DNA from: Persephonella sp. | GTDB taxonomy: Bacteria > Aquificota > Aquificia > Aquificales > Hydrogenothermaceae | Length of the DNA stretch: 8,440 nucleotides | Direction: 5' to 3' | NCBI GenBank assembly: GCA_027058925.1 | Contig: JALTAS010000193.1 | Location: forward strand, 1-8,440 | Shown here: piece after piece, positions 7,337 through 8,440 of the stretch | How the letters are laid out: each line of letters starts with the position of its first letter | How positions within the stretch are numbered: the stretch's first letter is position 1 | The notes under the pieces: generated by a model | Database searches by the model: none | What the model saw: only the letters and a program-made list of their open reading frames with translations | Told to the model about the DNA's origin: nothing | Translations under genes and position numbers: made by a program

Positions 7337-8137
7337 ATGATAAGAGCATTATGGACTTCAGCTTCAGGAATGCAGGCACAGCAGACTAACCTTGATGTTA
7401 TTTCCCACAATATAGCTAATGTAAACACAGTAGGCTTTAAAAGAAGCAGGGCAAATTTTGAGGATCTGATCTATCAGGATTTGAAAGATCCAGGAGTGAT
7501 GAGCTCAAACGAGACCAGAGTTCCGTCAGGAATACAGATAGGTTTAGGTGTGAAGTTGTCTGACGTCTCAAAGATATTCACACAGGGAAGCCTGATGAAA
7601 ACAGACAAACCCCTTGATTTAGCCATTCAGGGAGAAGGATTTTTTAAGATTGAACTTCCTGGAGGAGGAGAGGCCTATACCAGAGCAGGAAACTTTCAGG
7701 TTGACAACGAAGGGTATGTTGTTACACCAAACGGTTATAAACTGTCTCCGAACATACAGATATCTTCCCCAGAAACACTCATAAGCATTAACATAAGCCC
7801 AAACGGAAAGGTTTATCTTGTTAGAAACGAAGGGGGACAGCAGACTGTTGAGGAGCTTACAGATATAAAACTGTACAAATTCATAAACCCTGCAGGATTA
7901 AAGGCTATAGGAGAAAACCTTTTCGTCCGGACAGAAGCATCAGGTGATCCAATTGAGGGGGATCCCAATACTGATGGTTTTGGGAAACTTGCACAGGGAT
8001 TTTTAGAGGCTTCAAATGTTAATATAGTTGAGGAGATGGTTAATCTGATCGTTGCCCAGAGAGCTTACGAGATAAACTCAAAAGGTATTATAACTGCAGA
8101 TGAGATGCTCAGGACTGTTGGATCACTTAAGACTTAA
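7337..8137 (+). CDS. flgG: Flagellar distal rod protein FlgG
   Basis: FlgG forms the distal rod that crosses the peptidoglycan and outer membrane and joins the hook. The 266 residues match the usual ~260. The protein opens with MIRALWTSASGMQAQQ and VISHNIANVNTVGFKRS (21-37), then the FlgG-type YQDLKDPG segment and PSGIQIGLGVK. The shared core TQGSLMKTDKPLDLAIQGEGFF follows, then YTRAGNFQVDNEGYVVTPNG. It closes with the standard EASNVNIVEEMVNLIVAQRAYE helix and MLRTVGSLKT end. A strong GAGGTGA Shine-Dalgarno (7324-7330) sits 6 nt before the ATG. Its last 20 nt overlap the proposed start of flgA. Confidence 0.98.
   Translation: MIRALWTSASGMQAQQTNLDVISHNIANVNTVGFKRSRANFEDLIYQDLKDPGVMSSNETRVPSGIQIGLGVKLSDVSKIFTQGSLMKTDKPLDLAIQGEGFFKIELPGGGEAYTRAGNFQVDNEGYVVTPNGYKLSPNIQISSPETLISINISPNGKVYLVRNEGGQQTVEELTDIKLYKFINPAGLKAIGENLFVRTEASGDPIEGDPNTDGFGKLAQGFLEASNVNIVEEMVNLIVAQRAYEINSKGIITADEMLRTVGSLKT
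8111..8114 (+). promoter_or_regulatory. Possible ribosome binding site for flgA
   Basis: AGGA lies inside the end of flgG, 3 nt before TTG 8118. The spacing is short, so initiation may depend on coupling to flgG termination 20 nt downstream. Confidence 0.4.
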
Positions 8138-8440
8138 TCTGCTTATATTTTTTTTACTGTTTTCTTTCAGCTACGGCGAAACGGTTATTAAGCTAAAAAA
8201 ATATGTGGAATCAGAAAAGTCAGACCTTGCCCTTTCTCAGATAGCAGATATAAAAACAGAAAACAAAAGGTTTTTTGAGTTTCTTTCAGGTATTAAGATT
8301 GTAAAAAACTTAAAACCGGGCAAGAAGATCACTTTTACAAAAAAAGATATTAGAAATATTCTCAAAAAAAATTATGTTGATCCGGATTCTGTGATAATTA
8401 CCGGAAGCAGTGTAACACTAAAAAGAAAAGAGATCGCAAT
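8118..8440 (+). CDS. flgA: Flagella basal body P-ring formation protein FlgA, 3' end missing
   Basis: FlgA is a periplasmic chaperone needed to assemble the P-ring protein FlgI around the rod. About 107 residues are visible before the right edge. From TTG 8118 the frame gives MDHLRLNLLIFFLLFSFSYG, an evident Sec signal peptide with a basic n-region and a hydrophobic core, probably cleaved near the Tyr-Gly. Next comes the FlgA pattern: ETVIKLKKYV, then LALSQIADIK, then IKIVKNLKPGKKITFTKKDI and the region leading to ITGSSVTLKRKEI. The SAF-domain half would lie beyond the window. No ATG or GTG is available before the signal peptide, so TTG is the best start; it overlaps flgG by 20 nt. The location after flgF-flgG is the usual one for flgA. 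The assignment comes from pattern and context, because FlgA sequences diverge greatly; the start is less sure than the product. Confidence 0.85.
   Translation, partial: MDHLRLNLLIFFLLFSFSYGETVIKLKKYVESEKSDLALSQIADIKTENKRFFEFLSGIKIVKNLKPGKKITFTKKDIRNILKKNYVDPDSVIITGSSVTLKRKEIA

Noticed and set aside
8148..8155. T8 run after the flgG stop, as a terminator tail
   Set aside because: No G+C-rich stem precedes it, and it encodes the hydrophobic core of the FlgA signal peptide.

Overview
All genes read rightward on the + strand. The window is a piece of a flagellar/chemotaxis gene cluster from an A+T-rich bacterium that is probably thermophilic. Arginine is mostly AGA/AGG, isoleucine is often ATA, and the proteins are rich in Lys, Glu and Ile. 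This gene style, together with the mix of chemoreceptor, PilZ, C-ring and rod genes, fits an Aquificota-type organism (Persephonella/Sulfurihydrogenibium-like). The placement is an inference from style and was not tested by comparison.

Left part (1-3321): two adjacent chemoreceptor genes. The first is cut by the left edge. It has a PAS-like region, a canonical cytoplasmic signalling hairpin and a C-terminal zinc-binding CZB domain, with no membrane segment visible. The second begins at a TTG, has two membrane helices around a short external domain, a HAMP-like linker and a signalling hairpin, and ends in what looks like a CZB domain that has lost its metal ligands. Next (3327-3980) is a PilZ-type c-di-GMP receptor.

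Centre (3984-6539): the flagellar switch (C-ring) genes fliG, fliM and fliN, packed with gaps of 3 and 10 nt and a 1-nt overlap. FliN has an unusual N-terminal extension carrying the same 16-residue acidic/tryptophan motif three times.

Right part (6590-8440): the distal-rod genes flgF and flgG, then the start of flgA, the periplasmic P-ring chaperone. flgA starts at a TTG inside the end of flgG and runs off the right edge.

The gaps are 12, 5, 3, 10, -1, 50, 15 and -20 nt, and no convincing terminator or promoter is visible, so the window is probably the inside of one long transcript. The products form a chain. Receptors signal (through CheA/CheY, not in the window) to FliM/FliN. The PilZ protein may add c-di-GMP input at FliG/FliM. 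FlgF/FlgG build the rod driven by that switch. FlgA helps place the P-ring bushing around it. There are no RNA genes, insertion sequences, CRISPR arrays or gene-free stretches over 50 nt.
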